DNA of 64,000 bases from Pseudomonas sp. MYb118 (GTDB taxonomy: Bacteria > Pseudomonadota > Gammaproteobacteria > Pseudomonadales > Pseudomonadaceae). Shown here piece by piece: positions 17,912 through 28,504 of the stretch (position 1 is the stretch's first letter; the number at the start of each line of letters is the position of its first letter). The translations under genes and the position numbers were made by a program. The notes below the pieces were generated by a model, which saw only the letters and a program-made list of their open reading frames with translations, was not told the origin of the DNA and did no database searches. The stretch is taken from contig NZ_JBFRXN010000002.1 in the NCBI RefSeq assembly GCF_040947875.1, positions 1,364,001-1,428,000 on the forward strand, read 5' to 3'.

Positions 17912-17979
17912 ATCGCGGGCAAGCCCGCTCCTACAGGTTCTACGCCCCCCCCCTGTAGGAGCGAGCTTGCTCGCGATGG
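17912..17979. repeat. REP pair inside the lao operon
   Basis: The REPs at 17912-17937 (reverse orientation, GCGGGCAAGCCCGC core) and 17953-17979 (forward, GCGAGCTTGCTCGC core) have only 15 bases between them. The pair lies between co-directional laoB and laoA, not at a gene-end junction. Confidence 0.93.
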
Positions 17980-18026
17980 CGTCCGGAAGAACAACTCATA
18001 AAGAAAAGAATAAGAGAGCACCCCAA

Positions 18027-19622
18027 ATGCCCGTACCCGACCCGTTCCGCGAAGGCATGGCCCGTGGCTGGAAAACCCGCAATGCCGCGCAACTCACCGA
18101 AGACCTGACCCTGCAGGCCGACGTGGCGATCGTCGGCAGCGGCGCGGGCGGTGGCACCACCGCTGAAATCCTCAGCGCCGCCGGCTACAAGGTGCTGTTG
18201 ATCGAAGAAGGTCCGCTCAAGACCAGCAGCGACTTCAAGCTGCTCGAAGACCAGGCCTACACCCAGCTCTACCAGGAAGGCATCGGCCGCATGAGCAAGG
18301 ACGGCGCCATCACCATCCTGCAAGGCCGCGCAGTGGGTGGTTCCACGCTGATCAACTGGACCTCGAGCTTCCGCACGCCCGAGCCGACCCTCGAACACTG
18401 GGCCCGCGAGCACAACGTCAAGGGCCACAGCCCGGCCGAGATGGCGCCGTGGTTCGAGAAGATGGAGCAACGCCTCGGCGTCGCCCCCTGGATGGTCCCA
18501 CCCAACGCCAACAACGACGTGATTCGCAAGGGCTGCGAGAAGCTCGGCTACGCCTGGCACGTCATCCCGCGCAACGTGCGCGGCTGCTGGAACCTGGGGT
18601 ATTGCGGCATGGGCTGTGCGGTCAACGCCAAGCAGTCGATGCTGGTCACCACGATCCCGGCGACCCTGGAACAGGGCGGCGAACTGCTGTACCTGGCCCG
18701 CGCCGAGAAATTGGTGATCAAAGGCGATCAAGTCACCGGCCTGGAATGCGTGGCGATGGACGAGCGCTGCGTGGCGCCCACGGGCAAGACCATCACGGTC
18801 AAGGCGCGGCACTACGTGCTGGCCGGCGGCGGGATCAACAGCCCCGCCCTGCTGTTGCGCTCCGATGCACCCGACCCGCACCGGCGCCTGGGCAAGCGCA
18901 CCTTCCTGCACCTGGTAAACATGTCCGCCGCGCTGTTCGACGAGGTGATCAACCCGTTCTACGGCGCGCCGCAGTCGATCTACAGCGACCATTTCCAGTG
19001 GCAGGACGGCGCGACCGGCAAGATGGCCTACAAACTCGAAGTGCCGCCCCTGCACCCGGCGCTGGCCGCCACCCTGCTCGGCGGTTTTGGCCAGGACAAC
19101 GCGCAGCGCATGGCGCAACTGCCCCACACCCACGCCATGCTGGCCTTGCTGCGCGACGGTTTTCACCCTGACAGCCCCGGCGGCAGCGTCGAGTTGCGCG
19201 GCGACAACACGCCGGTGCTCGACTATCAGGTCTCGCCCTACGCCTGGGACGGCGTGCGCCGGGCCTTCCACAGCATGGCCGAGATCCAGTTCGCCGGCGG
19301 TGCCAGAGCGGTGATGCCGATGCACGCGGACGCCGGCTACGTGAAAACCCTGGCCGAAGCGCGCTCGCTGATCGACGGGCTGAGCCTTGAGCTATACCGC
19401 ACACGCCTGGGCAGTGCCCATGTGATGGGCGGTTGCGCCATGGGCGAAGACGCGAAAAACGCCGTCACCGACAGCCTGGGCCGGCATCACCAACTGGGCA
19501 ACCTGTCGGTCCACGATGGCTCGCTGTTCCCCACCAGCATTGGCGCGAACCCGCAGTTATCGGTCTACGGGCTGACCGCGCAACTGGCGACTTCCCTCGC
19601 CGAACGTTTAAAAACGGCTTGA
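18027..19622 (+). CDS. laoA: GMC-family oxidoreductase, probable alcohol dehydrogenase LaoA
   Basis: FAD-dependent alcohol oxidation. The 531 residues include the ADP-binding fold VAIVGSGAGGGTTAEILSAA near 36-55, the GMC signature GRAVGGSTLINW, a cysteine-rich GYCGMGCAVNAKQSM stretch, and a C-terminal His/Asn catalytic region (GSAHVMGGCAMG; SIGANPQLSVYG). ATG 18027 has AGAGAG upstream. It probably converts long-chain alcohols to the aldehydes taken by LaoC, judging from the cluster. A REP pair separates it from laoB, so its expression relative to laoB may be altered. Confidence 0.88.
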   Translation: MPVPDPFREGMARGWKTRNAAQLTEDLTLQADVAIVGSGAGGGTTAEILSAAGYKVLLIEEGPLKTSSDFKLLEDQAYTQLYQEGIGRMSKDGAITILQGRAVGGSTLINWTSSFRTPEPTLEHWAREHNVKGHSPAEMAPWFEKMEQRLGVAPWMVPPNANNDVIRKGCEKLGYAWHVIPRNVRGCWNLGYCGMGCAVNAKQSMLVTTIPATLEQGGELLYLARAEKLVIKGDQVTGLECVAMDERCVAPTGKTITVKARHYVLAGGGINSPALLLRSDAPDPHRRLGKRTFLHLVNMSAALFDEVINPFYGAPQSIYSDHFQWQDGATGKMAYKLEVPPLHPALAATLLGGFGQDNAQRMAQLPHTHAMLALLRDGFHPDSPGGSVELRGDNTPVLDYQVSPYAWDGVRRAFHSMAEIQFAGGARAVMPMHADAGYVKTLAEARSLIDGLSLELYRTRLGSAHVMGGCAMGEDAKNAVTDSLGRHHQLGNLSVHDGSLFPTSIGANPQLSVYGLTAQLATSLAERLKTA

Positions 19623-19650
19623 AAAGAGCGAATATTCCCATGGTCTATAG

Positions 19651-20576
<926 letters not shown>

Positions 20577-20582
20577 GTACGC

Positions 20583-20648
20583 CATCGCGAGCAGGCTCGC
20601 TCCCACAGGATCACCAATAACCCTGTGGGAGCGAGCCTGCTCGCGATT
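20583..20648. repeat. REP pair (inverted)
   Basis: REPs at 20583-20608 and 20623-20648, both with the GAGCCTGCTC-type core, are 14 bases apart in the convergent junction after the ferredoxin gene. Confidence 0.93.
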
Positions 20649-20670
20649 GGGTTTCAATGCTCGAACTGAC

Positions 20671-20994
20671 TCACTCCCGCTGCTCAAACCCCTCCCCAAT
20701 GCACCCCAGGCACCGCACGAACGCCGCCTTCCCCGGGTCGACCACCAGCGCCTGCCCCGCCTCGCCGACATTGCCGCCCAGCGCAGTGAAGGGCAGCGAC
20801 ACCACGAACGCCCCCGCACCGATCACCGTCGCGGCAATCAGCAAGGGCCGGGCGATCAGCAGATCGCCAAGCATGGCGTAGGCCGGTGGGTTCTGGATGG
20901 TGTAGCGTGGGTCCCCGCTGCCGGTATTTGACGCCAGCGCGGGCGCACCGACGCTCAGCATCACAACAACGGCAAGGGTTCGAAACAGGTTCAT
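20671..20994 (-). CDS. Small exported/membrane protein of unknown function
   Basis: The 107-residue protein has a signal peptide ([21 protein letters not shown]) and one later hydrophobic segment ([21 protein letters not shown], residues ~46-66). Two cysteines close to the C-terminus ([10 protein letters not shown]) could bind metal or form a disulfide. I recall homologues across Pseudomonas, usually labelled hypothetical or loosely as transporters; nothing here shows transport. It is co-directional with mutM, 54 bases downstream of it or under its own promoter, and ends at a REP pair. Confidence 0.75.
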   Translation of the reverse strand: MNLFRTLAVVVMLSVGAPALASNTGSGDPRYTIQNPPAYAMLGDLLIARPLLIAATVIGAGAFVVSLPFTALGGNVGEAGQALVVDPGKAAFVRCLGCIGEGFEQRE

Positions 20995-21048
20995 GGCACG
21001 GTCCTTCGACTGGTCAGTAAGAATACTGACTATAGACCGTCGGTTTTT

Positions 21049-21861
21049 TCAGCTCTGGCAACGCGGGCAAAACACGCTGGCGCGCTGGCCGAGCTTGACC
21101 TCGCGCAGTTGCGTCCCGCAGACCTTGCAGCCCTCGCCACCACGACCGTAGACGAACAATTCCTGCTGGAAATAGCCGGGTTGGCCGTCGCCACCAATGA
21201 AATCACGCAACGTGGTGCCGCCGCGCTCGATGGCGGCCGCCAGCACCCGCTTGATCTCGATGGAGAGCTTCAGGTAGCGCGCCCGGGAAATGCTCCCGGC
21301 CTCGCGACGCGGGTCGATGCCGGCGGCGAACAAGGCTTCGGTGGCGTAGATATTGCCGACGCCCACCACCACCGCGTTGTCCATGATGAACGGCTTGACC
21401 GCCATCGAGCGCCCGCGCGATTGCTGGAACAGGCGCTCGCCATCGAACAGGTCGGTGAGCGGTTCCGGCCCCAGGCGAGCCAGCAATTCGTGGTTGAGCG
21501 GGTCGAGGCTCCAGAGCATCGCGCCAAAGCGGCGCGGGTCGGTGTAGCGCAGGGCCAGGCCCGATTCCAGCTCGATGTCCACATGCTCGTGCTTGGCCGC
21601 CGGCATGCCGATTTCCACCAGGCGCAAATTGCCCGACATGCCCAGGTGACTGATCAGCGTGCCCACTTCGGCGTTGATCAACAGGTACTTGGCGCGGCGC
21701 TCGACCAGCACGATGCGCTGGCCGGACAGCCGCACATCGAGGTCCTCGGGGATCGGCCAGCGCAGGCGCCGGTCACGCACGATCACCCGGCTGACGCGCT
21801 GGCCCTCCAGGTGGGGGGCGATGCCGCGGCGGGTGGTTTCGACTTCCGGCAGTTCAGGCAT
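21049..21861 (-). CDS. mutM: Formamidopyrimidine-DNA glycosylase MutM (Fpg)
   Basis: Removes 8-oxoguanine and formamidopyrimidines and nicks the abasic site. The 270 residues begin MPELPEVET, giving the catalytic N-terminal Pro and Glu. They include the lysine in RRAKYLL near 57, the H2TH region [15 protein letters not shown], and a C-terminal zinc finger CKVCGT ... FCPRCQ. Length is normal. It lies 27 bases downstream of the HDOD gene on the same strand, so it is probably co-transcribed. Confidence 0.97.
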   Translation of the reverse strand: MPELPEVETTRRGIAPHLEGQRVSRVIVRDRRLRWPIPEDLDVRLSGQRIVLVERRAKYLLINAEVGTLISHLGMSGNLRLVEIGMPAAKHEHVDIELESGLALRYTDPRRFGAMLWSLDPLNHELLARLGPEPLTDLFDGERLFQQSRGRSMAVKPFIMDNAVVVGVGNIYATEALFAAGIDPRREAGSISRARYLKLSIEIKRVLAAAIERGGTTLRDFIGGDGQPGYFQQELFVYGRGGEGCKVCGTQLREVKLGQRASVFCPRCQS

Positions 21862-21888
21862 GAGGCTCTCGGGTCAGGCGTCGGACAC

Positions 21889-22758
21889 TCAGTGGTGAGT
21901 GCCGAGATCGCGAATCGTTTGTTTGAGGGTCTCGAAATCGTAATCCGACAGCCCGACATAATCGAGCACCAATGGCGCGATGCAATTCCATTCGTGGTCC
22001 TCGGTCTGGTTACCCAGTACACGGTAGGACGCACAGATGTGTTCGGCCATCTTCAGGATCGCCAGCAGGTTTTTCAGCTGGCTGTTGCGCGAGGATTCAT
22101 CGCTGAAGATGCGCAGCGCATTGTGATGGTTGGCGATCGCGGTGCTGACGTGCTCCGGCAGGCGCCAGGATTTGGCCGTGTAGTAACCGACCACCGAGTG
22201 GTTGGTGTTGAACACACGGTTTTCGGTGTCCACCACCCGGCATTCGGCGCTCGCGCTGGCGTAGGCTTCTTCCAGCACGGTCATGTAGTTGGGGAAACGC
22301 TGCAGCATCAGCGGCACGCCGCAGTCGTGGAACAGCCCCAGCGCGTAGGCTTCATCGCCCGCCTCGACGCCGATGCGCTTGGCCAGGGTCAGGCAGGTCA
22401 TGGCCACGTCCTGCGCGGTGTCCCAGAAACGGTTGAGGGTGACGATGGTGTCGTCGTTCATTTCACCCTTGATCGACTGCGCGTTGATCAGGTTGATGAT
22501 CGAACGGCTGCCCAGCAGGTTCACCGCACGCTGGATCGAGGCGATCTTGTTGCTCAGGCCGTAATACGGCGAGTTGACGATCTTGAGCAGGGAACCGGAA
22601 AGACCCGGGTCCTGGGAGATCAGCTTGGCGATCACCTCCAGGTCCGGGTCGGGCATGTACTGCTCCATTTGCAGATCCACCATGATCTGCGGCTGGGCTG
22701 GCACGCTGATGCCTTGCAGGGACTGTTGGATCTGTTCGGGAGTCAGGTCTTGGGACAT
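21889..22758 (-). CDS. HDOD-domain protein
   Basis: The 289-residue protein is covered mostly by an HDOD domain (VIAKLISQDPGLSGSLLKIV near residues 40-60; ALGLFHDCGVPLML; VVGYYTAKSWRLPEHV). The domain resembles HD phosphohydrolases, but HDOD members usually lack the full catalytic set and act as signalling or output modules. No GGDEF, EAL or receiver domain is fused. It is cytoplasmic and lies upstream of mutM in the same direction. The function is not known from sequence. Confidence 0.9.
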   Translation of the reverse strand: MSQDLTPEQIQQSLQGISVPAQPQIMVDLQMEQYMPDPDLEVIAKLISQDPGLSGSLLKIVNSPYYGLSNKIASIQRAVNLLGSRSIINLINAQSIKGEMNDDTIVTLNRFWDTAQDVAMTCLTLAKRIGVEAGDEAYALGLFHDCGVPLMLQRFPNYMTVLEEAYASASAECRVVDTENRVFNTNHSVVGYYTAKSWRLPEHVSTAIANHHNALRIFSDESSRNSQLKNLLAILKMAEHICASYRVLGNQTEDHEWNCIAPLVLDYVGLSDYDFETLKQTIRDLGTHH

Positions 22759-22912
22759 TAGTACACACTCTTGGAGAGACGCTGATTCTAGCTTCTAAAT
22801 CCTGGATCCGAAATTCAAATATCAGGCCCAAGGGTGTCACCGCATGTCCAGCGCTGAACCTGCGCGGGCTGCAACACGGTATACTCCCGCTCTTTTTTTC
22901 CGGAGCGACGAC

Positions 22913-24109
22913 ATGTCCCTGCCTAGCCTGCGCCTCAAAGCCAACGCCGACCGTCGCCTGCGAAACGGCCACTTGTGGGTCTACAGCAACGAAATCGACG
23001 TAGCCGCCACGCCCCTGCACGGTTTCAAGGCCGGCGACCAGGCGATCCTCGAAGCTGCCGGCGGCAAGCCGCTGGGCATCGTCGCCATGAGCCCGAACAA
23101 CCTGATCTGCGCCCGTGTCCTGTCCCGCGACATCAAGCTGCCGCTGGACAAGTCGTTGCTGGTACACCGCCTGAACGTGGCCCTGTCGATTCGCGACCGC
23201 CTGTTCGACAAGCCGTTCTACCGCCTGGTTTACGGCGATTCGGACCTGCTGCCGGGCCTGGTGGTCGACCGTTTCGGCGACATCCTGGTGGTGCAGATCG
23301 CTTCGGCGACCATGGAAGCGCACAAGGATGACGTGATCGCTGCGTTGACCCAGGTGCTCAAGCCCAGCGGCATCCTGTTCAAGAACGACTCGGCAGCCCG
23401 CGACGCCGAAGGCCTGGAGCGCTACGTCGACACGGTATTCGGCGTGGTGCCGGAGTGGGTCGCACTGGAAGAGAACGGCGTGAAGTTCGAAGCACCGGTC
23501 ATCCAGGGCCAGAAAACCGGCTGGTTCTACGACCACCGCATGAACCGCGCCCGCCTGGCTCCGTATGCCAAAGGCAAGCGCGTGCTCGACCTGTACAGCT
23601 ACATCGGCGGCTGGGGCGTGCAAGCGGCCGCGTTCGGCGCCAGTGAAGTGTTCTGCGTCGATGCCTCGGGCTTCGCCCTCGACGGCGTCGAGCGCAACGC
23701 CGCACTGAACGGTTTCGCCGACAAGATGACCTGCCTCGAAGGCGACGTCTTCGAAGCCCTGAAAGAGCTCAAGGCCAGCGAAGAACGCTTCGACGTGATC
23801 GTCGCCGACCCACCGGCGTTCATCAAGCGCAAGAAAGACATGAAAAATGGTGAAGGCGCCTACCGCCGCCTGAACGAGCAAGCCATGCGCCTGCTGACCA
23901 AGGACGGCATCCTCGTCAGCGCCTCCTGCTCGATGCACCTGCCCGAAGACGACCTGCAAAACATCCTGCTCACCAGCGCCCGCCACCTGGACCGCAACAT
24001 CCAGATGCTCGAACGCGGCGGCCAGGGCCCGGACCACCCGGTCCACCCGGCAATCGTCGAAACGCGCTACATCAAGAGCATTACCTGCCGGTTGCTGCCG
24101 AATAGCTGA
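22913..24109 (+). CDS. rlmI: Class I SAM-dependent rRNA methyltransferase (RlmI/COG1092 type)
   Basis: The 398 residues comprise an N-terminal PUA RNA-binding domain (LRLKANADRRLRNGHLWVYS), a central RNA-binding region and a C-terminal Rossmann methyltransferase. The methyltransferase has LDLYSYIGGWGVQAAAFGAS near residue 226 and VIVADPPAFIKRKKDM near 298. These features match the family that makes m5C1962 in 23S rRNA. ATG 22913 is preceded by CGGAGCG; an earlier in-frame start would give an unrelated 23-residue extension. It is divergent from the HDOD gene. Confidence 0.92.
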   Translation: MSLPSLRLKANADRRLRNGHLWVYSNEIDVAATPLHGFKAGDQAILEAAGGKPLGIVAMSPNNLICARVLSRDIKLPLDKSLLVHRLNVALSIRDRLFDKPFYRLVYGDSDLLPGLVVDRFGDILVVQIASATMEAHKDDVIAALTQVLKPSGILFKNDSAARDAEGLERYVDTVFGVVPEWVALEENGVKFEAPVIQGQKTGWFYDHRMNRARLAPYAKGKRVLDLYSYIGGWGVQAAAFGASEVFCVDASGFALDGVERNAALNGFADKMTCLEGDVFEALKELKASEERFDVIVADPPAFIKRKKDMKNGEGAYRRLNEQAMRLLTKDGILVSASCSMHLPEDDLQNILLTSARHLDRNIQMLERGGQGPDHPVHPAIVETRYIKSITCRLLPNS

Positions 24110-24119
24110 TTGATACCCC

Positions 24120-24208
24120 TGTAGAAGCGAGCTTGCTCGCGATGCGTTGTGTCAGGCAAAACAATTGTCGGCTGACACGCCCCATCGCGAGCAAGCTCGC
24201 TCCTACAG
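24120..24208. repeat. REP pair flanking the RAYT gene, 3' side
   Basis: REPs at 24120-24143 and 24182-24208 enclose a spacer that contains GCGTTGTGTCAGGCAAAACA and GGCTGACA. The spacer is nearly the same as in the pair at 24774-24863. The inner REP ends 11 bases from the RAYT stop codon. Confidence 0.94.
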
Positions 24209-24219
24209 AGGACAGCTGT

Positions 24220-24678
24220 TCAGATCCAGATGGCATCCCATAGCGGATATTCGCCGATATGGCTGACCAGGCCGGCGCGCAAGGGATTGGCGATGACGTA
24301 GCGTGCCGCCGCTTTCAAGTCTTCCTCTTTGCGCAACGCGCGATCGAAATAACCTTTCTGCCAAAGCCTATCGGCGCGACCCAGATGTTGATTGATGACG
24401 CGGGCGCTCAAGGACTTGGCCGTGCGCATCAATTTCGGTAAATCCCCATTGTGCAATTCCACCAGCCAGTGAAAGTGATCGGGCATCACCACCCAGGCGA
24501 TGGAGGTGGCTTTGCCGGATTCCTGCGCTCTTCTGAATTCATGCACAAGCAGGCGACCCACACGCCAATCCTTGAAGAAGGGTTCCCGCTGATAGGTAAC
24601 CGCTGTCAGTAAATAAATCCGGCCATGCTCCGAATGTCGGCCATAACGCAGCCGGTGACCCTGTGGTGTACTGGACAT
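24220..24678 (-). CDS. REP-associated tyrosine transposase (RAYT, Y1/HUH superfamily)
   Basis: The 152-residue single-strand transposase is related to IS200/IS605 TnpA. It carries the metal-binding HUH motif in VVMPDHFHWLVEL near residue 68 and the candidate catalytic tyrosine in AARYVIANPLRAGL near residue 130. GAGGA precedes the ATG at 24678. Members of this family are held to act on REP/REPIN sequences and to exist as single domesticated copies. Here it lies directly between two matching REP pairs. It appears intact, with no frameshift. Confidence 0.94.
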   Translation of the reverse strand: MSSTPQGHRLRYGRHSEHGRIYLLTAVTYQREPFFKDWRVGRLLVHEFRRAQESGKATSIAWVVMPDHFHWLVELHNGDLPKLMRTAKSLSARVINQHLGRADRLWQKGYFDRALRKEEDLKAAARYVIANPLRAGLVSHIGEYPLWDAIWI

Positions 24679-25119
24679 TCCGTTGTCCTCTTCCCTGATT
24701 GAAAGAGAAAACGGTAGCCGCCTCGTACCAAGCCAGCGCAGCAAAAGCGCATCTGGATGTGTAACGCCAACCCCTGTAGGAGCGAGCTTGCTCGCGATGC
24801 GTTGTGTCAGCAAAACAAATGCCGGCTGACAGGGCGCCATCGCGAGCAAGCTCGCTCCTACAGGTTTTGCGTCAAGCCAACACCCGCTCCACACGTCTCG
24901 CCAACACGCCCACCCATTCCCTCCAGCCGCCAGCCGTGTAGAATCGCGAACATTCATCGCCATTCATCCCCCGGCGGGTTTATGAGCTCAAGCTGAAGCG
25001 CGCGGCGATCCCGCAAAGTTATCGGCAGCGTCCCGGACACACGGCCATTTCCAAGTGTTCCAGGCGTCAATAGAAGCTCACTTCCCTTTTGATACCTGAT
25101 TAGCCGCCCGGAGTGCTTC
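24679..25119. other. Intergenic region RAYT / ilvD
   Basis: This divergent stretch of 441 bases holds the 5'-side REP pair (24774-24863) and about 250 bases leading to ilvD. I see no open frame, riboswitch or leader peptide in it that I can support. The ilvD promoter must lie between 24864 and 25119. Confidence 0.5.
24774..24863. repeat. REP pair flanking the RAYT gene, 5' side
   Basis: REPs at 24774-24799 and 24838-24863. The spacer (GCGTTGTGTCAGCAAAACAA then GGCTGACAGG) is almost the same as that of the 24120-24208 pair, so the two pairs are recent duplicates. This is the only REP pair in the window located between divergent genes. Confidence 0.94.
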
Positions 25120-26961
25120 ATGCCTGATTACCGCTCGAAAACATCCACCCACGGCCGCAACATGGCCGGCGCCCGTGCCTTGTGGCGCGCCACGGGGATG
25201 AAGGATGACGACTTCAAGAAGCCGATCATCGCCATTGCCAACTCGTTCACCCAGTTCGTACCGGGCCACGTCCACCTCAAGGACCTGGGCCAACTGGTCG
25301 CCCGCGAGATCGAACGCGCCGGCGGTGTGGCCAAGGAATTCAACACCATCGCCGTGGACGACGGCATCGCCATGGGCCACGACGGCATGCTGTACTCGCT
25401 GCCGAGCCGCGAGATCATCGCCGACTCCGTCGAGTACATGGTCAACGCCCACTGCGCCGACGCCATCGTCTGCATTTCCAACTGCGACAAGATCACCCCT
25501 GGCATGCTGATGGCCGCCCTGCGCCTGAACATCCCGGTGATCTTCGTCTCCGGCGGCCCGATGGAAGCCGGCAAGACCAAGCTGGCCAGCCACGGCCTGG
25601 ACCTGGTCGACGCCATGGTGATCGCCGCCGACTCCAGCGCTTCTGACGAGAAGGTTGCCGAGTACGAGCGCAGCGCCTGCCCGACCTGCGGTTCGTGCTC
25701 CGGCATGTTCACCGCCAACTCGATGAACTGCCTGACCGAAGCCCTGGGCCTGGCCCTGCCGGGCAACGGTTCGACCCTGGCCACCCACAGCGACCGCGAG
25801 CAGCTGTTCCTGCAGGCGGGCCGCACCATCGTCGAGCTGTGCAAGCGCTACTACGGCGAGAACGATGAGTCGGTGCTGCCGCGCAACATCGCCAACTTCA
25901 AGGCGTTCGAAAACGCCATGATGCTCGACATCGCCATGGGCGGTTCGACCAACACCATCCTGCACCTGCTGGCCGCCGCCCAGGAAGCCGAGATCGCCTT
26001 CGACCTGCGCGACATTGATCGCCTGTCGCGCAAGGTACCGCAGCTGTGCAAGGTGGCGCCGAACATCCAGAAGTACCACATGGAAGACGTGCACCGCGCT
26101 GGCGGCATCTTCAGCATCCTCGGTTCCCTGGCCCGTGGCGGCCTGCTGCACACCGACCTGCCGACCGTGCACAGCCGCAGCATGGAAGAAGCCATCGCCA
26201 AGTGGGACATCACCCAGACCGACGACGAAGCCGTGCATCACTTCTTCAAGGCCGGCCCGGCAGGCATCCCGACGCAAACCGCGTTCAGCCAGTCGACCCG
26301 TTGGGAAACCCTGGACGACGACCGTGAAAACGGCTGCATCCGCAGCTTCGAACACGCCTACTCCAAAGAAGGCGGCCTGGCCGTGCTCTACGGCAACATC
26401 GCCCTGGACGGCTGCGTGGTGAAAACCGCCGGCGTCGACGAGTCGATCCACGTGTTCGAAGGCAACGCGAAGATCTTCGAAAGCCAGGACAGCGCCGTAC
26501 GCGGCATCCTCGCCGACGAAGTGAAGGAAGGCGACATCGTCATCATTCGCTACGAAGGTCCGAAAGGCGGCCCGGGCATGCAGGAAATGCTCTACCCGAC
26601 GTCCTACCTGAAATCCAAGGGCCTGGGCAAAGCCTGCGCCCTGCTCACCGACGGCCGTTTCTCCGGCGGCACCTCGGGCCTGTCCATCGGCCACGCTTCC
26701 CCGGAAGCCGCTGCCGGCGGCGCGATTGGCCTGGTGCAGGATGGCGACAAGGTGCTGATCGACATTCCGAACCGCTCGATCAACCTGTTGATCAGCGACG
26801 AAGAACTGGCCGCGCGCCGCGTCGAGCAGGACAAGAAAGGCTGGAAACCGGCTGAAGTGCGCCCACGTAAAGTGACCACCGCACTGAAGGCCTACGCCCT
26901 GCTGGCCACCAGTGCCGACAAGGGTGCGGTGCGTAACAAGGCGATGCTTGACGGGCTGTAA
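25120..26961 (+). CDS. ilvD: Dihydroxy-acid dehydratase IlvD
   Basis: Dehydrates 2,3-dihydroxy-isovalerate and -methylvalerate in isoleucine/valine (and pantothenate) synthesis. The 613 residues have the Fe-S ligand motifs [12 protein letters not shown] near residue 119 and [19 protein letters not shown] near residue 190, and the C-terminal [18 protein letters not shown] near 510. Length is typical of the 4Fe-4S-type enzyme. CGGAG precedes the ATG. A strong intrinsic terminator follows the stop codon by 18 bases. It is a stand-alone transcription unit. Confidence 0.98.
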   Translation: MPDYRSKTSTHGRNMAGARALWRATGMKDDDFKKPIIAIANSFTQFVPGHVHLKDLGQLVAREIERAGGVAKEFNTIAVDDGIAMGHDGMLYSLPSREIIADSVEYMVNAHCADAIVCISNCDKITPGMLMAALRLNIPVIFVSGGPMEAGKTKLASHGLDLVDAMVIAADSSASDEKVAEYERSACPTCGSCSGMFTANSMNCLTEALGLALPGNGSTLATHSDREQLFLQAGRTIVELCKRYYGENDESVLPRNIANFKAFENAMMLDIAMGGSTNTILHLLAAAQEAEIAFDLRDIDRLSRKVPQLCKVAPNIQKYHMEDVHRAGGIFSILGSLARGGLLHTDLPTVHSRSMEEAIAKWDITQTDDEAVHHFFKAGPAGIPTQTAFSQSTRWETLDDDRENGCIRSFEHAYSKEGGLAVLYGNIALDGCVVKTAGVDESIHVFEGNAKIFESQDSAVRGILADEVKEGDIVIIRYEGPKGGPGMQEMLYPTSYLKSKGLGKACALLTDGRFSGGTSGLSIGHASPEAAAGGAIGLVQDGDKVLIDIPNRSINLLISDEELAARRVEQDKKGWKPAEVRPRKVTTALKAYALLATSADKGAVRNKAMLDGL

Positions 26962-26979
26962 GCGTCAGTTGCCGCAATG

Positions 26980-27009
26980 AAAATGCCCCGCCATGTGCGG
27001 GGCATTTTT
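26980..27009 (+). terminator. Intrinsic terminator after ilvD
   Basis: AAAATGCCCCG / CGGGGCATTTTT stem with a 7-base loop and a T-run, 18 bases after the ilvD stop. The A-run on the other side makes it potentially bidirectional. Confidence 0.93.
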
Positions 27010-27034
27010 GTTTCTACCGGCCACCGCCCTCCCC

Positions 27035-27137
27035 CTGTAGGAGCGAGCTTGCTCGCGATGGTAGACCAGACACCGCGGGGTATCAGGTAGTCAGCGTTAT
27101 CGTTGACGTCCATCGCGAGCAAGCTCGCTCCTACAGG
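27035..27137. repeat. REP pair (inverted)
   Basis: REPs at 27035-27060 and 27111-27137 (GAGCTTGCTC core), about 50 bases apart, lie between convergent ilvD and the phosphatase gene, just past the ilvD terminator. Confidence 0.93.
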
Positions 27138-27151
27138 GTTCAGCGAGCGGT

Positions 27152-27184
27152 TGATCATTCCCACGCAGAGCGTGGGAGCGATCA
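27152..27184. repeat. Short palindrome of a second repeat family
   Basis: TGATCATTCCCACGC / GCGTGGGAGCGATCA with a 2-3 base turn. The arms match the ends of the longer element at 39272-39397, so this appears to be a solo copy of that palindromic family. Confidence 0.8.
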
Positions 27185-27201
27185 GGTCAAGCGACGCGGT
27201 C

Positions 27202-28266
27202 TTACTGGATCTCCTCAGGCTTGACGATCACCCAGTTCTTGTCCGCCGTTACCGGCAGCCCTTGCTTGGCCTGGGCTTCGGCGTTCTTGGTCATCATGCC
27301 GTTGAGCTGGGTCATGTATTTGTCCTTGCGGTTGATCCACAGGTGGATGCCGCCCTTGGCCACGTCGACATCGTGGAACAGCATGTAGCCGTCGCTGGTC
27401 GGTGTGTCGCCGCCAACCAGCACCGGTTTTTTCCACTCGTCGATGTAGGTCAGGATCGCTGCGTGTTTACCGGCCATCCAGGTCGCCGGGGTCCACAGGT
27501 AGGGGGTCAGTTCCAGGCCGAGGTTGGCCTTCTCGTCGTATTTGCCGGCAGTGATCTGTTTGCGCGCAGTGGTCAGCTCACCGGTCTTGCGGTCCTTGAG
27601 CAGCAGCGAAACGCCGATCACATTCTGCGGTTTGACGTTGTAGCCGTACTTCGGATCGGCAGCGACCATGCGCACCAGTTCTTCGGAGGCGGCGGTCATC
27701 ACGTAGACCTCGATGCCGTTCTCCATCAGCTTGTTGTACAGCTCCTGCTGGCCGGTGAAGATTTTCGGCGGGTTAACGTCGAGTTTCTTGACCACATCGC
27801 CTTCGTAGTAAGTGGCCGGCACCGGCTTGCCGGAGGCCATCAGCTCATCGACGTAGCCCTTGAGCTCCTGCAACGTGAAGCCCGAGAACACTTGGGCAAC
27901 CCATGGGTAGCACACCATGTCGTCGATTTCGCAGAGGCGGTAGTAGTAGCTGAACAGGCTTTCCTTGTGGTCGGCGGTGTCCTTGAACGGGATCAGTTTC
28001 AGCGACGGGTCGAGTTTGTCGCGGGTGATCAGGCCCTTGTTTTCCATGAACGGCAACAGCGACTCTTCAAGGTCGTAGCGGTAACTGGTGTTGTCCATGT
28101 CGAACACCGCGTAGTTACCCTTGTTGGCGTTGGCCGCGATCATCGCGTCCAGGGCCTTGGCCTGATCGGCGGGCCAATGTTTCAAATCCGTGGCGAGGGC
28201 CTGGCCGGCCAGACCCAGGCTCAGACTCAATCCCAATGCGGCCAGAAATTTCGGTGCTAGCTTCAT
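27202..28266 (-). CDS. pchP: Exported HAD-family phosphatase, probable phosphorylcholine phosphatase PchP
   Basis: The 354-residue protein has a signal peptide (residues 1-25, LGLAGQALA) and the HAD motif I FDMDNT with nucleophile Asp56 and Asp58. Motif II is in YVMTAASEELVRM and motif III/IV in VLVGGDTPTSDGYML. The sequence closely resembles, as I remember it, P. aeruginosa PA5292 (PchP), which releases choline from phosphorylcholine in the periplasm. ATG 28266 is eight bases from AGGGAG; an ATG six bases upstream is too close to it. It is divergent from the cystine transporter, and in PAO1 the homologue lies elsewhere, so the location is lineage-specific. Confidence 0.85.
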   Translation of the reverse strand: MKLAPKFLAALGLSLSLGLAGQALATDLKHWPADQAKALDAMIAANANKGNYAVFDMDNTSYRYDLEESLLPFMENKGLITRDKLDPSLKLIPFKDTADHKESLFSYYYRLCEIDDMVCYPWVAQVFSGFTLQELKGYVDELMASGKPVPATYYEGDVVKKLDVNPPKIFTGQQELYNKLMENGIEVYVMTAASEELVRMVAADPKYGYNVKPQNVIGVSLLLKDRKTGELTTARKQITAGKYDEKANLGLELTPYLWTPATWMAGKHAAILTYIDEWKKPVLVGGDTPTSDGYMLFHDVDVAKGGIHLWINRKDKYMTQLNGMMTKNAEAQAKQGLPVTADKNWVIVKPEEIQ

Positions 28267-28504
28267 CGACATCGCTCCCTGTTTGGAAAAGATCGACGCT
28301 AACAAATAAGTGTGACAGCCCTCGTCTGTCAGCGACCGCACACGTCCCTTTCGCGTCAGTTGCATCGCTGACAGCGACATGCGCTTATTCCAAAAACGAC
28401 AGTCGCCAGACCATTTCGGTATTAATTCATTGCAAATCAAGCTGTTAGGCTTGCCGGTTCGCAGCTGCTCCCAGAGTGGCTGGCACAAGTCACTCGGAGT
28501 TTTT

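Noticed and set aside
24679..24963. Upstream extension of the RAYT frame
   Set aside because: It reads through the REP pair at 24774-24863. The ATG at 24678 with GAGGA upstream gives a normal-length transposase.
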